Positions 8,564 to 16,452 of a stretch of DNA of 44,829 nt are shown here, piece after piece. The notes beneath the pieces were generated by a model. It was not told the DNA's origin and did not search any database. It worked only from the letters and a program-made list of their open reading frames with translations. The position numbers were made by a program, and so were the translations under genes. This stretch comes from Clostridiales bacterium (lineage in GTDB: Bacteria > Bacillota > Clostridia > Peptostreptococcales > Anaerovoracaceae): assembly GCA_012735145.1 (NCBI GenBank), contig JAAYIA010000033.1, positions 1 to 44,829 of the forward strand, in the 5' to 3' direction. Positions within the stretch are counted from its first letter, which is position 1, and each line of letters starts with the position of its first letter.

Positions 8564-10361
8564 AGTTCTTAACAGTTTTATTGCTGATAAAATCGCTGCT
8601 GGAGAGGTAATCGAAAGACCTGTTTCCGTTGTAAAGGAATTGATTGAAAACTCTATAGATGCAGGCGCGAACTCTATAATAATTGAAATTAGAAACGGTG
8701 GAAAATCCTACATAAGGGTTACCGATGATGGTTGTGGAATCCCATCTGAGGAAACAGAAATCGCTTTTCTGAGACATGCTACAAGTAAAATTGCCTCAGT
8801 TAAGGATTTGGATAATATAACTTCTCTTGGTTTCAGAGGGGAAGCTCTTGCGAGCATATCTGCTGTTTCGAGGCTAACGATTGTGACTCGAACTGCTCAA
8901 GAGTCGGCGGGCTCCAAGGTTGTTTTGCATGGTGGTCGTATTTTCTCTACAGAAACTGTAGGGGCCAATGTCGGAAGCACAATAATAATTGAGGATCTTT
9001 TCTATAATACGCCAGCAAGGCGTAAGTTTATGGGAACCGATGCAAGAGAAGCATCGGCAATAATTGAACTCGTTGAACATTATGCAATTCGCTATTCGGA
9101 TATAAGATTTTCTCTTTTCAATAATGGAATCTGTGTTTTTAACACAGATGGAGACGGTGATATTCTTTCAGCTGTCACTCGTGCATATCCGAGCAAAGAC
9201 TATTCCAATCTTATAGCTATTGAAGAAGAAGGTATTAAAGGACTAATTTCCAATCCGGGAATAACGAAACCTTCGAGAAGAAGTCAATTGTTTTTCGTTA
9301 ATGGAAGGCTTATTCAAAGTAAGGTCATAGATAGAGGCATAGAGAAGGGGTATGGGGATAGGATATTCCAAGGTTATCCCATCGCAATCCTTTTTATAGA
9401 GGTTTCTCCGGACACTATAGATGTTAATATCCATCCAGGCAAAAGAGAAATCAAATTCCTCGATCAAAATGAAATAATTCATCGAATTTCTAATGCAATA
9501 TCATCGGTTATGAATACTGAAGAATCGATTCCTTCTGCAAAACCGACCTTAATATCCCAGGTCCACGAAGTTTCCAATAAGGAAATATCAGAACCATTAA
9601 ATATCAGAGACTACCTTAGCGGATTAAAACGGGAAGATGAAACTAATTCAGAAAATATCTTCAACTTGTCGGAGACAAAATCACATGTAGAGGAATACAG
9701 GACAAGCTATAAAGCTCCTTCGTGTGAGTTTGAACCTCCTCTTAATTTAACGAACATAGATATAGAAAAACCGGTAATATCTCCTTTTAATTTTGAGGAA
9801 TTACTATACAAAGGATATATCTTCGACGCATATATCATTATGCAGTCTCACGATGCTATATACCTACTTGATCAGCATGCTGCCCATGAAAGAATTTTTT
9901 ATGAAAAGTTTGTACAAAACTTCAAAAAACTTGAACAGCTTCCACAGCCAATTCTTAAACCTATCACACTTTGGGTAAGTGCAAATGTGTATAATATGGA
10001 TAGAGATCGAGTTCATAATCTATCTAAAATGGGTTATGATATAAGTGATTTCGGAGCCAATACCTTTATTATCAGGGGAATTCCTTCATATATGACATTA
10101 GATGAATCCGAAAGATTTGCCTATGCGTATCTCGAAGCTATAGAGGATGATAATAAAGATAACCAACTGGTAATAGATAAACTCATACTGAAGTCCTGTA
10201 AATCAGCCGTCAAGGCGAATCACAGGCTATCAGAAATTGAAATAAAAGATCTTATAGACAACCTTTCGAAATGCAAGAATCCATTCAGTTGTCCTCACGG
10301 TAGACCAACATTTTTTAAGGTCACAAAAAACGAAATAGAACAATCATTTAGACGAAAATAG
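8556..10361 (+). CDS. mutL: DNA mismatch repair protein MutL (endonuclease type)
   Basis: GHKL ATPase that links MutS to strand incision. N-terminal ATPase motifs are IAAGEVIERP, ENSIDAGA, DDGCGI and GFRGEAL. The C-terminal domain carries the metal-dependent nicking motif D-Q-H-A-x2-E-x4-E starting at D439 (DQHAAHERIFYE), plus SCKSAVKANHRL and CPHGRP near the end, so this MutL should cut DNA itself, as expected in bacteria without MutH/Dam. I chose the TTG at 8556 because AGGAGG at 8542-8547 is 8 bases ahead; a GTG at 8547 in the same frame overlaps that ribosome binding site and would add three residues. About 600 residues is normal. Confidence 0.97.
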   Translation: MIKVLNSFIADKIAAGEVIERPVSVVKELIENSIDAGANSIIIEIRNGGKSYIRVTDDGCGIPSEETEIAFLRHATSKIASVKDLDNITSLGFRGEALASISAVSRLTIVTRTAQESAGSKVVLHGGRIFSTETVGANVGSTIIIEDLFYNTPARRKFMGTDAREASAIIELVEHYAIRYSDIRFSLFNNGICVFNTDGDGDILSAVTRAYPSKDYSNLIAIEEEGIKGLISNPGITKPSRRSQLFFVNGRLIQSKVIDRGIEKGYGDRIFQGYPIAILFIEVSPDTIDVNIHPGKREIKFLDQNEIIHRISNAISSVMNTEESIPSAKPTLISQVHEVSNKEISEPLNIRDYLSGLKREDETNSENIFNLSETKSHVEEYRTSYKAPSCEFEPPLNLTNIDIEKPVISPFNFEELLYKGYIFDAYIIMQSHDAIYLLDQHAAHERIFYEKFVQNFKKLEQLPQPILKPITLWVSANVYNMDRDRVHNLSKMGYDISDFGANTFIIRGIPSYMTLDESERFAYAYLEAIEDDNKDNQLVIDKLILKSCKSAVKANHRLSEIEIKDLIDNLSKCKNPFSCPHGRPTFFKVTKNEIEQSFRRK

Positions 10362-10371
10362 AGGAACTAAT

Positions 10372-11289
10372 ATGTCAGAAAATAATACCGTTTACATTAT
10401 TGCCGGACCTACAGCGGTCGGAAAAAGTCAAATAGCATATGAACTTGCCCAGAGAATTGATGGGGAGATAATCAATTGCGATTCAATACAACTTTATAAT
10501 TACATGGATATAGGTAGTGCCAAGCCCTCAAAACAAGAAATCATGACAGTTCCACATCATCTATATTCAATTGTCGATCCTGACTATAACATGACAGTGG
10601 CAACCTATCAAAAGCTTGCTTTGGCAGTCATCGATGATGTTCTTTCTCGTGGTAAAGTGCCTATTATTTGTGGAGGTACGGGCTTGTATCTCAATTCTCT
10701 GCTTTACGACATGGATTTTGCTCGTAATCAAGGAAATCTTGAAAGACGTTTGGAGTTGGAGCAGATGGCAGAGGAAAACGACAATGAGTACATGCACCAT
10801 TATCTAGCTGCCATCGACCCTGATGCTGCCGAAAGAATCCATCCAAACAATCTGCGTAAGATTATAAGAGCTATTGAGGTCTATGAATGCGGATACTCAA
10901 TTAAGTCTCTTTCAGAGTGCCCTATAAATCCTAAGTATGACTTTAAGTTTTTTTCATTTGTCATGAGCAAACAATATCTGTATGAGCGCATTAATAACAG
11001 GGTAGTTTCTTTAATTGAGAATGGTCTTGAAGATGAAGTTAGAAGTCTTCTCAATATGGGCTATGACTCATCAACTCCGGCTCTCAAAGGTATAGGATAC
11101 AAGGAAATGATTGAATATATTGAAGGTCGAGTTACTCTTGAAGAAGCCATAACTAATATAATGACAAACACAAGGCATTATGCTAAGCGTCAATTGACAT
11201 GGCTCAATAGATACGGTTTCGATATTCGTTTTGAGATAACACCTGAGGACAATCTTGATTCTAAATTGAACTTCATATTAAATAATTAA
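10372..11289 (+). CDS. miaA: tRNA dimethylallyltransferase
   Basis: Transfers a dimethylallyl group from DMAPP to A37 of tRNAs reading U-starting codons. The P-loop GPTAVGKS is at residues 12-19, followed by the substrate motif CDSIQLY and by GGTGLYLNSL. Length 305 is typical. GAGGAA stands 7 bases before the ATG, 10 bases after mutL. Its substrate DMAPP comes from the isoprenoid pathway that starts with dxs upstream. In many Firmicutes hfq follows; here a recombinase gene follows after 2 bases. Confidence 0.97.
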   Translation: MSENNTVYIIAGPTAVGKSQIAYELAQRIDGEIINCDSIQLYNYMDIGSAKPSKQEIMTVPHHLYSIVDPDYNMTVATYQKLALAVIDDVLSRGKVPIICGGTGLYLNSLLYDMDFARNQGNLERRLELEQMAEENDNEYMHHYLAAIDPDAAERIHPNNLRKIIRAIEVYECGYSIKSLSECPINPKYDFKFFSFVMSKQYLYERINNRVVSLIENGLEDEVRSLLNMGYDSSTPALKGIGYKEMIEYIEGRVTLEEAITNIMTNTRHYAKRQLTWLNRYGFDIRFEITPEDNLDSKLNFILNN

Positions 11290-11291
11290 CC

Positions 11292-12437
11292 ATGGCAAAA
11301 CAAACTTACAACAACAAAGAACTTAGGTTACATAATAAAAGTGACAAACCTGATAACATCGTCAAGAAGGAGAACGACATATATATGGCATGTGAAGCCA
11401 TTCAGGAAAATTTACCTTCTTTTCTCAGGTCATATTTCACATTCCTTAAAGGTAATGTATTGCCTACGACGAGGCTTGCATACCTTCAGGACGTGAGGTT
11501 TTTCTTTACTTATTTGATAAACGAAACCGACCTTACACGAGCAAAAATTCCTAAACAAATAACTTCCGACGAGATTAATGCAATTATTGCTCAAGATATT
11601 AACCTCTTCATTGACTACTGTCGAAAATATATGGTATACGACGATGATACTGTAACTGTATACGAAAACAGCAACAGATCACTTGCTCGCAAAAAATCCT
11701 CAATATCGGTTCTTTTTAAGCAACTTTATCGAGATGGACTTATCGAGAAGAACATCACAGACGGATTCGACCCTATAAAGGTTTCCAAGCCGGGAGAAAG
11801 GGAAGTTAAAGCTCTTCAAGATGACGAAGTTATGGTAATGCTTGATGCGGTTACAAACGGAACCAATCTTACTTCTCACGAGAGAGCATACTGGAAGAAA
11901 ACAAAGCTTCGAGACAAAGCCATATTGGTAATCTTCGTTACATATGGTCTTCGTCTCAGTGAACTTCAACAGCTCAATGTTTCTTCGTTTAATTTTTCCA
12001 GAGGCGAATTTAAGATTTTCCGCAAAAGAGGTAAAGAGTCTATAATGCCTCTTAACAAGTCTGTAAGTCTCGTTATCGATGATTATCTCAAGAACGAAAG
12101 AAAAAACGTTATAATCGATAATAATGCTCATGAAGACGCACTCTTTCTATCTCTCCAGGGCAAACGTATAACGGAGAGGGCTATCAGAGACCTCGTCAAA
12201 AAATATACATCTATCGCTTTAAATACTATGAGAAAATCGGGCTACAGTCCACATAAGCTCCGAGCTACAGCTGCAACCTCACTTATTGGCAGGGGAAACT
12301 CTATATATGACGTACAGGCTTTATTAGATCATGAACAGGTGACGACAACACAACTGTATGCTAAGCACAAAATGAATGTAAAACGAGATCTAGTCAACGA
12401 TATGGAATGGGAAATCGAAAGAACGGATGATAAATAA
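11292..12437 (+). CDS. Tyrosine recombinase / integrase family protein
   Basis: Site-specific recombinase of the XerC/XerD/phage integrase superfamily. The catalytic set is complete: R221 (YGLRLSEL), a beta-hairpin lysine in FRKRGKES, H321-x-x-R324 (HKLR), H347 (LLDHEQ) and the nucleophile Y356 (QLYAKH). An N-terminal SAM-like core-binding domain is at about residues 40-150 (SFLRSYFTFL, TTRLAYLQDVRFFFTYL). The ATG at 11292 has no ribosome binding site; an in-frame ATG at 11385, preceded by AAGGAG at 11367-11372, gives a protein that begins just before the core-binding domain and may be the true start. No att repeats, excisionase or phage genes lie nearby, and it sits in a housekeeping operon, which suggests a resident Xer-like enzyme rather than a mobile element. 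Confidence 0.9.
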   Translation: MAKQTYNNKELRLHNKSDKPDNIVKKENDIYMACEAIQENLPSFLRSYFTFLKGNVLPTTRLAYLQDVRFFFTYLINETDLTRAKIPKQITSDEINAIIAQDINLFIDYCRKYMVYDDDTVTVYENSNRSLARKKSSISVLFKQLYRDGLIEKNITDGFDPIKVSKPGEREVKALQDDEVMVMLDAVTNGTNLTSHERAYWKKTKLRDKAILVIFVTYGLRLSELQQLNVSSFNFSRGEFKIFRKRGKESIMPLNKSVSLVIDDYLKNERKNVIIDNNAHEDALFLSLQGKRITERAIRDLVKKYTSIALNTMRKSGYSPHKLRATAATSLIGRGNSIYDVQALLDHEQVTTTQLYAKHKMNVKRDLVNDMEWEIERTDDK

Positions 12438-12439
12438 CA

Positions 12440-13738
12440 ATGAAAAATAGTAACTACGCCGATTACCTTATCAAAGAATTTGGTATTTCTCCTAAAACAA
12501 TTGAAATCGTTAGTGATGCAGAAATCACACTTGCTGACAAATTTAGAGAGTCTGACGATATTTCCTCGATATGTCAAGTCAAAATTCTCAAGGCTTTTCA
12601 AGATAATCATATAAATGCAACTCATTTCGACTGGAGCACAGGCTACGGATATGACGATTCGGGCAGGGCTGCTGTTGAACGAGTGTATGCTTCTGTTTTT
12701 AAGACAGAGGCTGCTTTGGTTAGACCTAATATTGTAAACGGCACTCACGCCATCGCATCAACATTGTATGGAATATTAAAGCCCGGAGAAGAACTAATAG
12801 AAGCAACAGGAAAGCCATATGACACACTTGAGACTGTTATAGGAAAATACAGCACGAAATACGAAGGAACTCTTCTCGATTACGGTATTTTATACAAAGA
12901 AGTTCCTCTGAACGACGATCTTGATGTAGATCTTGATGCTATCAGAGCATCTATAACAGAAAAAACAAAAGTTATTGCTATGCAACGTTCTACAGGCTAC
13001 GATTGGAGGCCTGCAATATCCCTTAAAAGCCTCAAGGCCGTCACAGAAATGGTTCATTCTATCAATTCTGATATCATTGTAATGTTAGACAATTGCTACG
13101 GTGAGTTTGTGGATTCTTATGAGCCTACGGAATTCGGTGTAGATGTAATGGCTGGATCACTTATCAAGAATCCCGGTGGTGGAATAGCTCTTTCCGGTGG
13201 ATATATTGTCGGAAAGCAGGACTTAATAGACAGAATTTCATATAGACTCACATGTCCGGGTATCGGTTCTGAATGCGGGCTTACATACGGACAAAACAGA
13301 AATGTTCTTCAAGGCCTTTTTCTCGCACCGCAAATAGTCAATGCAGCAGCTAAAGGTGCCATGCTTACAGGACTCATATTCGATACTTTGGGTTACGAGG
13401 TTATGCCCAAAGCTATGGCTCACAGAAGCGATATAATACAGGCTATTAAATTCCTTGATCCTGACAAAACCATTACTTTTTGCCAAGCTGTACAGGCTGC
13501 ATCCCCAATCGACTCATATGTAACTCCTGTACCTTGGGAAATGCCTGGTTATCAAGATGAAGTTATTATGGCTTCAGGCTCATTTGTGCAAGGTTCTTCT
13601 ATTGAGCTAAGTGCAGACGCTCCTCTACGAGAGCCCTATATTGCATATTTTCAAGGTGGGCTGACATACGAACATTCCAGATTTGGTTTAATAAAGAGTA
13701 TCGACTGGTTATCAAAAAAAGGTATGATTGCACCTTAA
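12440..13738 (+). CDS. Aluminium-resistance / methionine gamma-lyase-like PLP enzyme (COG4100 type)
   Basis: Fold-type I PLP protein of the Cys/Met-metabolism superfamily, in the branch named after aluminium resistance and often labelled methionine gamma-lyase family protein. The likely cofactor lysine is K243 in SLIKNPGGG, followed by the branch-typical glycine-rich SGGYIVG. Early landmarks are FDWSTGYGYDDSGR and NGTHAIASTLYG; ALAVRPNIV-like text reads ALVRPNIV here. Length 432 is normal for this branch. It begins 2 bases after the recombinase stop. In Firmicutes this family is commonly found near miaA and hfq, so context supports the call; the true reaction is not established from sequence. 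Confidence 0.87.
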   Translation: MKNSNYADYLIKEFGISPKTIEIVSDAEITLADKFRESDDISSICQVKILKAFQDNHINATHFDWSTGYGYDDSGRAAVERVYASVFKTEAALVRPNIVNGTHAIASTLYGILKPGEELIEATGKPYDTLETVIGKYSTKYEGTLLDYGILYKEVPLNDDLDVDLDAIRASITEKTKVIAMQRSTGYDWRPAISLKSLKAVTEMVHSINSDIIVMLDNCYGEFVDSYEPTEFGVDVMAGSLIKNPGGGIALSGGYIVGKQDLIDRISYRLTCPGIGSECGLTYGQNRNVLQGLFLAPQIVNAAAKGAMLTGLIFDTLGYEVMPKAMAHRSDIIQAIKFLDPDKTITFCQAVQAASPIDSYVTPVPWEMPGYQDEVIMASGSFVQGSSIELSADAPLREPYIAYFQGGLTYEHSRFGLIKSIDWLSKKGMIAP

Positions 13739-13747
13739 TATTATTTT

Positions 13748-14473
13748 ATGAAACAAACAAGTAAAAAAATATTAATATTTAAATTGCTAATTCTCGGATT
13801 TATTCTTATAGGTATTCCTTTATACATATTTGTTAACTATAGGGATACCGTCTTAAATGTATCTTGGCTAAGGAAAGAACTTCCTATCTTTCTTAATCAA
13901 TACAGAAATGAAGCTATTTTTATTCTTCTCGCAATGCAAATAGTACAAGTAGTCATATGCTTTCTTCCCGGTCAACCACTGCAATTTGCAGGCAGCTATA
14001 TATTTGGTATTTTTAAGGGTTACCTAATATCCATTGTGGGGATAATCATGGGCTCTATAATAACATTCTATCTAGCTAAAATTCTTGGCAAAGACGCAAT
14101 TTGCACTTTGTTCAATAACGATAAAATTGAATATTATAGAAAGAAGCTCAATTCAGGCAAAGGATTGAGTATACTGTTCTTAATCTACTTTATACCCGGT
14201 CTCCCCAAAGATTTACTTGGATATGCCGCCGGAATTTCTGATATGAATCTTAGCTCTTTTATTTTGATATCTACTCTTGGAAGAACTCCTGCGATGTTTG
14301 CAGGCCTTCTTATGGGACATTTTCTGAAAACAGGTAATTACATTGGCATAGGTATTCTCTGTCTTATTATTGGATTTATACTTGTTATATTCTATCTTAA
14401 TAGAAGGAAAGTCTATCAGTTCTTTGCTCATATCGAAGAGCGGGAAAGAAATGGAATGTTAAGGAGAAAATAA
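13748..14473 (+). CDS. TVP38/TMEM64 family (SNARE-associated/DedA-like) membrane protein
   Basis: Multi-pass inner-membrane protein of the VTT/DedA superfamily, which in other organisms is linked to lipid scrambling and envelope homeostasis. Hydrophobic segments are near residues 8-28, 55-75, 80-115, 135-160, 165-190 and 195-217. The superfamily core is visible as FLPGQPLQFAGSYIFG, followed by G-x-x-x-G packing and YFIPGLPKDLLGYAAGI. Length 241 fits. No clear ribosome binding site precedes the ATG. It overlaps the ybaK-type gene by one base (TAATG). Substrate is unknown. Confidence 0.85.
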   Translation: MKQTSKKILIFKLLILGFILIGIPLYIFVNYRDTVLNVSWLRKELPIFLNQYRNEAIFILLAMQIVQVVICFLPGQPLQFAGSYIFGIFKGYLISIVGIIMGSIITFYLAKILGKDAICTLFNNDKIEYYRKKLNSGKGLSILFLIYFIPGLPKDLLGYAAGISDMNLSSFILISTLGRTPAMFAGLLMGHFLKTGNYIGIGILCLIIGFILVIFYLNRRKVYQFFAHIEERERNGMLRRK

Positions 14474-14964
14474 TGGCAAAAAAAACACCCCTAACAAAAA
14501 CTAATGCGATGAGACAGCTTGATACTGCCGATATTCCGTACGAAACATCGGAATATAATTATGACGAATCTGATTTATCGGGGGAACACGTCGCCAATGA
14601 GCTTGGAATATCAAAAGATGAGATATTTAAGACTCTTGTGACTTATGGTGACAATAATATGTTATTTGTATTTGTTGTTCCTGTATCCGGAAATCTTGAT
14701 TTAAAGAAAGCTGCAGCCGTTTCAGGTAATAAAAAAATAGAGATGATCCACGTAAAAGATATCATCAGCCTCACCGGATATCTTAGAGGGGGATGCTCAC
14801 CGATTGGCATGAAGAAAAATTATTCTACATATATAGATGAAACAGCAGTTTTATTTGAAAAAATATACTTCTCTGCAGGTAAAAGGGGGGTACAGATAAT
14901 AATGGATCCTACAGATCTTGCTGATTTTATTAATGCTGACTTCGCCGATTTAACCCAAGATTAA
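14473..14964 (+). CDS. ybaK: YbaK/EbsC-type Cys-tRNA(Pro)/Cys-tRNA deacylase
   Basis: Small trans-editing enzyme that removes cysteine (or other small amino acids) mischarged onto tRNA-Pro. The YbaK fold is indicated by the catalytic-lysine region DEIFKTLVTYGDNN, the following FVVPVSGNLDLKKAAAVSG, and the signature YLRGGCSPIGMKK. Length 163 is typical. AGGAG at 14463-14467 precedes the ATG. It is the last gene of the plus-strand cluster and is followed by a strong hairpin. A tRNA-Pro gene also lies in this window, though with no operon link. Confidence 0.93.
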   Translation: MAKKTPLTKTNAMRQLDTADIPYETSEYNYDESDLSGEHVANELGISKDEIFKTLVTYGDNNMLFVFVVPVSGNLDLKKAAAVSGNKKIEMIHVKDIISLTGYLRGGCSPIGMKKNYSTYIDETAVLFEKIYFSAGKRGVQIIMDPTDLADFINADFADLTQD

Positions 14965-15052
14965 TAATATTAGTCTCTATACTATTCGTACATTATTAAT
15001 TTAAATATATATATTTTCTCAATTTACGTACCAATAATTGATTTGACTCTTC

Positions 15053-15096
15053 AAGAGAGCTTGAAATTTCAAGCTCTCTTATTTTATTAAAAGTTT
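15053..15096 (+). terminator. Intrinsic terminator after ybaK
   Basis: Positions 15053-15066 and 15067-15080 are perfect reverse complements (arm AAGAGAGCTTGAAA), forming a 10-12 bp stem, followed by a T-rich tail ATTTTATTAAAAGTTTT. It closes the long plus-strand operon before the SOS promoter. Confidence 0.8.
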
Positions 15097-15115
15097 TATC
15101 TTTTTGTAAATTATT

Positions 15116-15129
15116 AGAACTTATGTTCA
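15116..15129 (+). promoter_or_regulatory. LexA box 1 (upstream of -35)
   Basis: AGAACTTATGTTCA has the GAAC-N4-GTTC symmetry of the Bacillus-type LexA box (consensus CGAACRNRYGTTCG). It lies 8 bases upstream of the -35 hexamer. Outer bases and one inner position differ from consensus, so it is probably weaker than box 3. Confidence 0.6.
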
Positions 15130-15137
15130 CATTTTTC

Positions 15138-15166
15138 TTGACAAATAAAGAACATTTGTTTATAAT
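15138..15166 (+). promoter_or_regulatory. Consensus sigma-A promoter of the yneA-like gene
   Basis: Exact TTGACA at 15138-15143 and exact TATAAT at 15161-15166 with a 17-base spacer. It drives the small LysM protein and is overlaid by LexA boxes, so a strong promoter is held by a repressor. Confidence 0.9.
15149..15162 (+). promoter_or_regulatory. LexA box 2 (in the promoter spacer)
   Basis: AGAACATTTGTTTA fits GAAC-N4-GTTY and fills the spacer between -35 and -10, where bound LexA would directly block RNA polymerase. Confidence 0.65.
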
Positions 15167-15174
15167 CTATTTAA

Positions 15175-15188
15175 CGAACAAATGTTTG
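15175..15188 (+). promoter_or_regulatory. LexA box 3 (at the transcription start)
   Basis: CGAACAAATGTTTG matches the Gram-positive LexA consensus at all but one position and covers the expected start of transcription. This is the best of the three boxes. Confidence 0.85.
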
Positions 15189-15207
15189 ATAAAGGTAGGT
15201 GGGTGAA

Positions 15208-15510
15208 ATGAGAAGACCTAAATACAAAATAGTTAAGCCGATAAGGTTCTTTGTATTCATACTCCTTACGGTAATGATAACAGTTTTCGCAGCATACGGC
15301 TTATTCAGCTACAGCAAAGCAGAGGCTGCATCTGTTGATACTTATGTCCAGGTATGTGTGTCAGAAAACGGCAATCTTTGGAATATAGCCGAGAGATATG
15401 TTCCAGATGATATAGACATAAGAGACTACATCCATGAAATTCGCGAGGTGAATGATATAACCGAAGGTAATCTCCAGCCAGGAGATATTCTATTTATACC
15501 AATTCACTAA
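15208..15510 (+). CDS. YneA-like SOS cell-division suppressor (TM + LysM)
   Basis: A 100-residue protein with a basic N terminus, one transmembrane segment at about residues 13-31 and an extracellular LysM domain at about 46-98 (VSENGNLWNIAERY ... LQPGDILFIP). This is the architecture of Bacillus YneA, which halts septation during the SOS response and is later degraded. The ATG at 15208 is chosen because AGGTGG at 15197-15202 precedes it; a GTG at 15199 would add three residues. Three LexA-like boxes on its promoter make damage induction very likely. Unlike B. subtilis, lexA is not divergent from it in this window. Sequence identity to characterised YneA proteins cannot be measured here; the role is inferred from architecture plus LexA sites. 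Confidence 0.85.
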   Translation: MRRPKYKIVKPIRFFVFILLTVMITVFAAYGLFSYSKAEAASVDTYVQVCVSENGNLWNIAERYVPDDIDIRDYIHEIREVNDITEGNLQPGDILFIPIH

Positions 15511-15569
15511 TCATTAATTTATAGGTTACATATGCAAAGGCTATGTTTCCAAATAGTGTGTTTTATTAT

Positions 15570-15626
15570 AGAACCGAGGCTATTTCACAGTTATTTGCAT
15601 CCTAACTGTGCTTTAGCCTCGGTTCT
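15570..15626. repeat. Long two-tier inverted repeat downstream of yneA-like gene
   Basis: Outer arms 15570-15582 and 15614-15626 (AGAACCGAGGCTA and its exact complement) form a 13 bp stem; inner arms 15586-15593 and 15603-15610 (CACAGTTA / TAACTGTG) add 8 bp, separated by a 3x3 internal loop and a 9-base apical loop. No U-run follows on either strand. It may end the yneA transcript or be an RNA element. Confidence 0.7.
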
Positions 15627-15674
15627 GTATTGTACATCTTTATGGTAATAGTATATACATCATCCTATCTATGT

Positions 15675-15716
15675 ATATAACTATTCCCAAAATTATGATT
15701 TTAGGAATAGTTATAT
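15675..15716. terminator. Hairpin between convergent yneA-like gene and ruvX
   Basis: Arms ATATAACTATTCC (15675-15687) and its exact complement (15704-15716), with an extra inner AAAAT/ATTTT pairing, form a long AT-rich hairpin 34 bases beyond the ruvX stop. It probably serves as a terminator for one or both converging transcripts, though neither side has a clean U-tract. Confidence 0.5.
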
Positions 15717-15749
15717 GTCTTTTAAACAAGCTTCTACTACTGCTTCTTA

Positions 15750-16184
15750 TCACACCGTTCTTCTATCCAAATACCTTTGGAGTATAACGATAGCAGCCTG
15801 CCTATCGATAATTTTCTTTCTATCCTCTCTTGACATATTTGCCTCTATAAGAACTTCTTCTGCTTCTACAGTGGAGTATCTTTCGTCTTGCCATTCAACA
15901 AGAACCTTCGATAAACTACCTGAGCTTTTGAGCTTATTTTCGAGCATACTTCGGAACTCTCTTACCTTTTCGGTCTGTATCGAATCGGATTCGTCAAGAT
16001 TAAGAGGTAAGCCAATAACAACCTTTTCACAGCCATATTCTTTGATATAATCAATAATCTTGCCTGTATCCTTCCTTATGCCCACTCTTTCCAGTGTTGT
16101 TACTCCGGAAGCAATAATACCAAGAGGGTCGCTTACAGCGACCCCCACTGTTTTATCTCCTACATCCAAACCAAGAATTCTCAT
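15750..16184 (-). CDS. ruvX: RuvX/YqgF putative pre-16S rRNA nuclease (Holliday-junction-resolvase fold)
   Basis: RNase H-fold nuclease; in E. coli YqgF trims the 5' end of 16S rRNA, and the family was earlier proposed to resolve Holliday junctions. The first acidic motif is in MRILGLDVGDKTVGVAVSD; a central VVIGLPLNLD and the C-terminal EWQDERYST and the later acidic/aspartate-bearing DRQAAIVILQ are conserved. Length 144 is standard. Its ATG overlaps the ireB stop by one base. The order alaS-ireB-ruvX is the common Firmicutes arrangement. Confidence 0.96.
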   Translation of the reverse strand: MRILGLDVGDKTVGVAVSDPLGIIASGVTTLERVGIRKDTGKIIDYIKEYGCEKVVIGLPLNLDESDSIQTEKVREFRSMLENKLKSSGSLSKVLVEWQDERYSTVEAEEVLIEANMSREDRKKIIDRQAAIVILQRYLDRRTV

Positions 16185-16438
16185 TATTTTCTGATATTAT
16201 CTAGATAACTTACTAGTATTTCTTCAAGTAGCTCATCCCTATCCATCTTAAGTATAAGACTTCTTGCATTATTATGACTTGTAATATATGAGGGATCTCC
16301 CGATGTAAGATATCCTACTATTTGGTCTACCGCATTATATCCACGCTCAGTTAAGGCATTGTATATCTCCAATAGTGTCTCCTTCTTATCAAGCTGACTA
16401 TCCTTAAATCCTTCAAACATTATTGTATTCTTGCCCAT
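16184..16438 (-). CDS. ireB: IreB-family regulatory phosphoprotein (UPF0297)
   Basis: Small protein that in Enterococcus is phosphorylated by the PASTA kinase IreK and dampens cephalosporin resistance. The 84 residues show the family core LLEIYNALTERGYNAVDQIVGYLTSGDPSYITSHNNAR followed by DRDELLEEILVSYL. A threonine at residue 5 is available near the N terminus, where the Enterococcus protein is phosphorylated; equivalence is inferred. AAGGAGG precedes the ATG. No PASTA kinase lies in the window. Confidence 0.95.
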   Translation of the reverse strand: MGKNTIMFEGFKDSQLDKKETLLEIYNALTERGYNAVDQIVGYLTSGDPSYITSHNNARSLILKMDRDELLEEILVSYLDNIRK

Positions 16439-16452
16439 TATGACCTCCTTAA

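Noticed and set aside
15570-15626. Integron attC-like site
   Set aside because: Size and two-part stem are suggestive, but the arms do not contain the RYYYAAC/GTTRRRY core pair and there is no integron integrase or cassette gene nearby.
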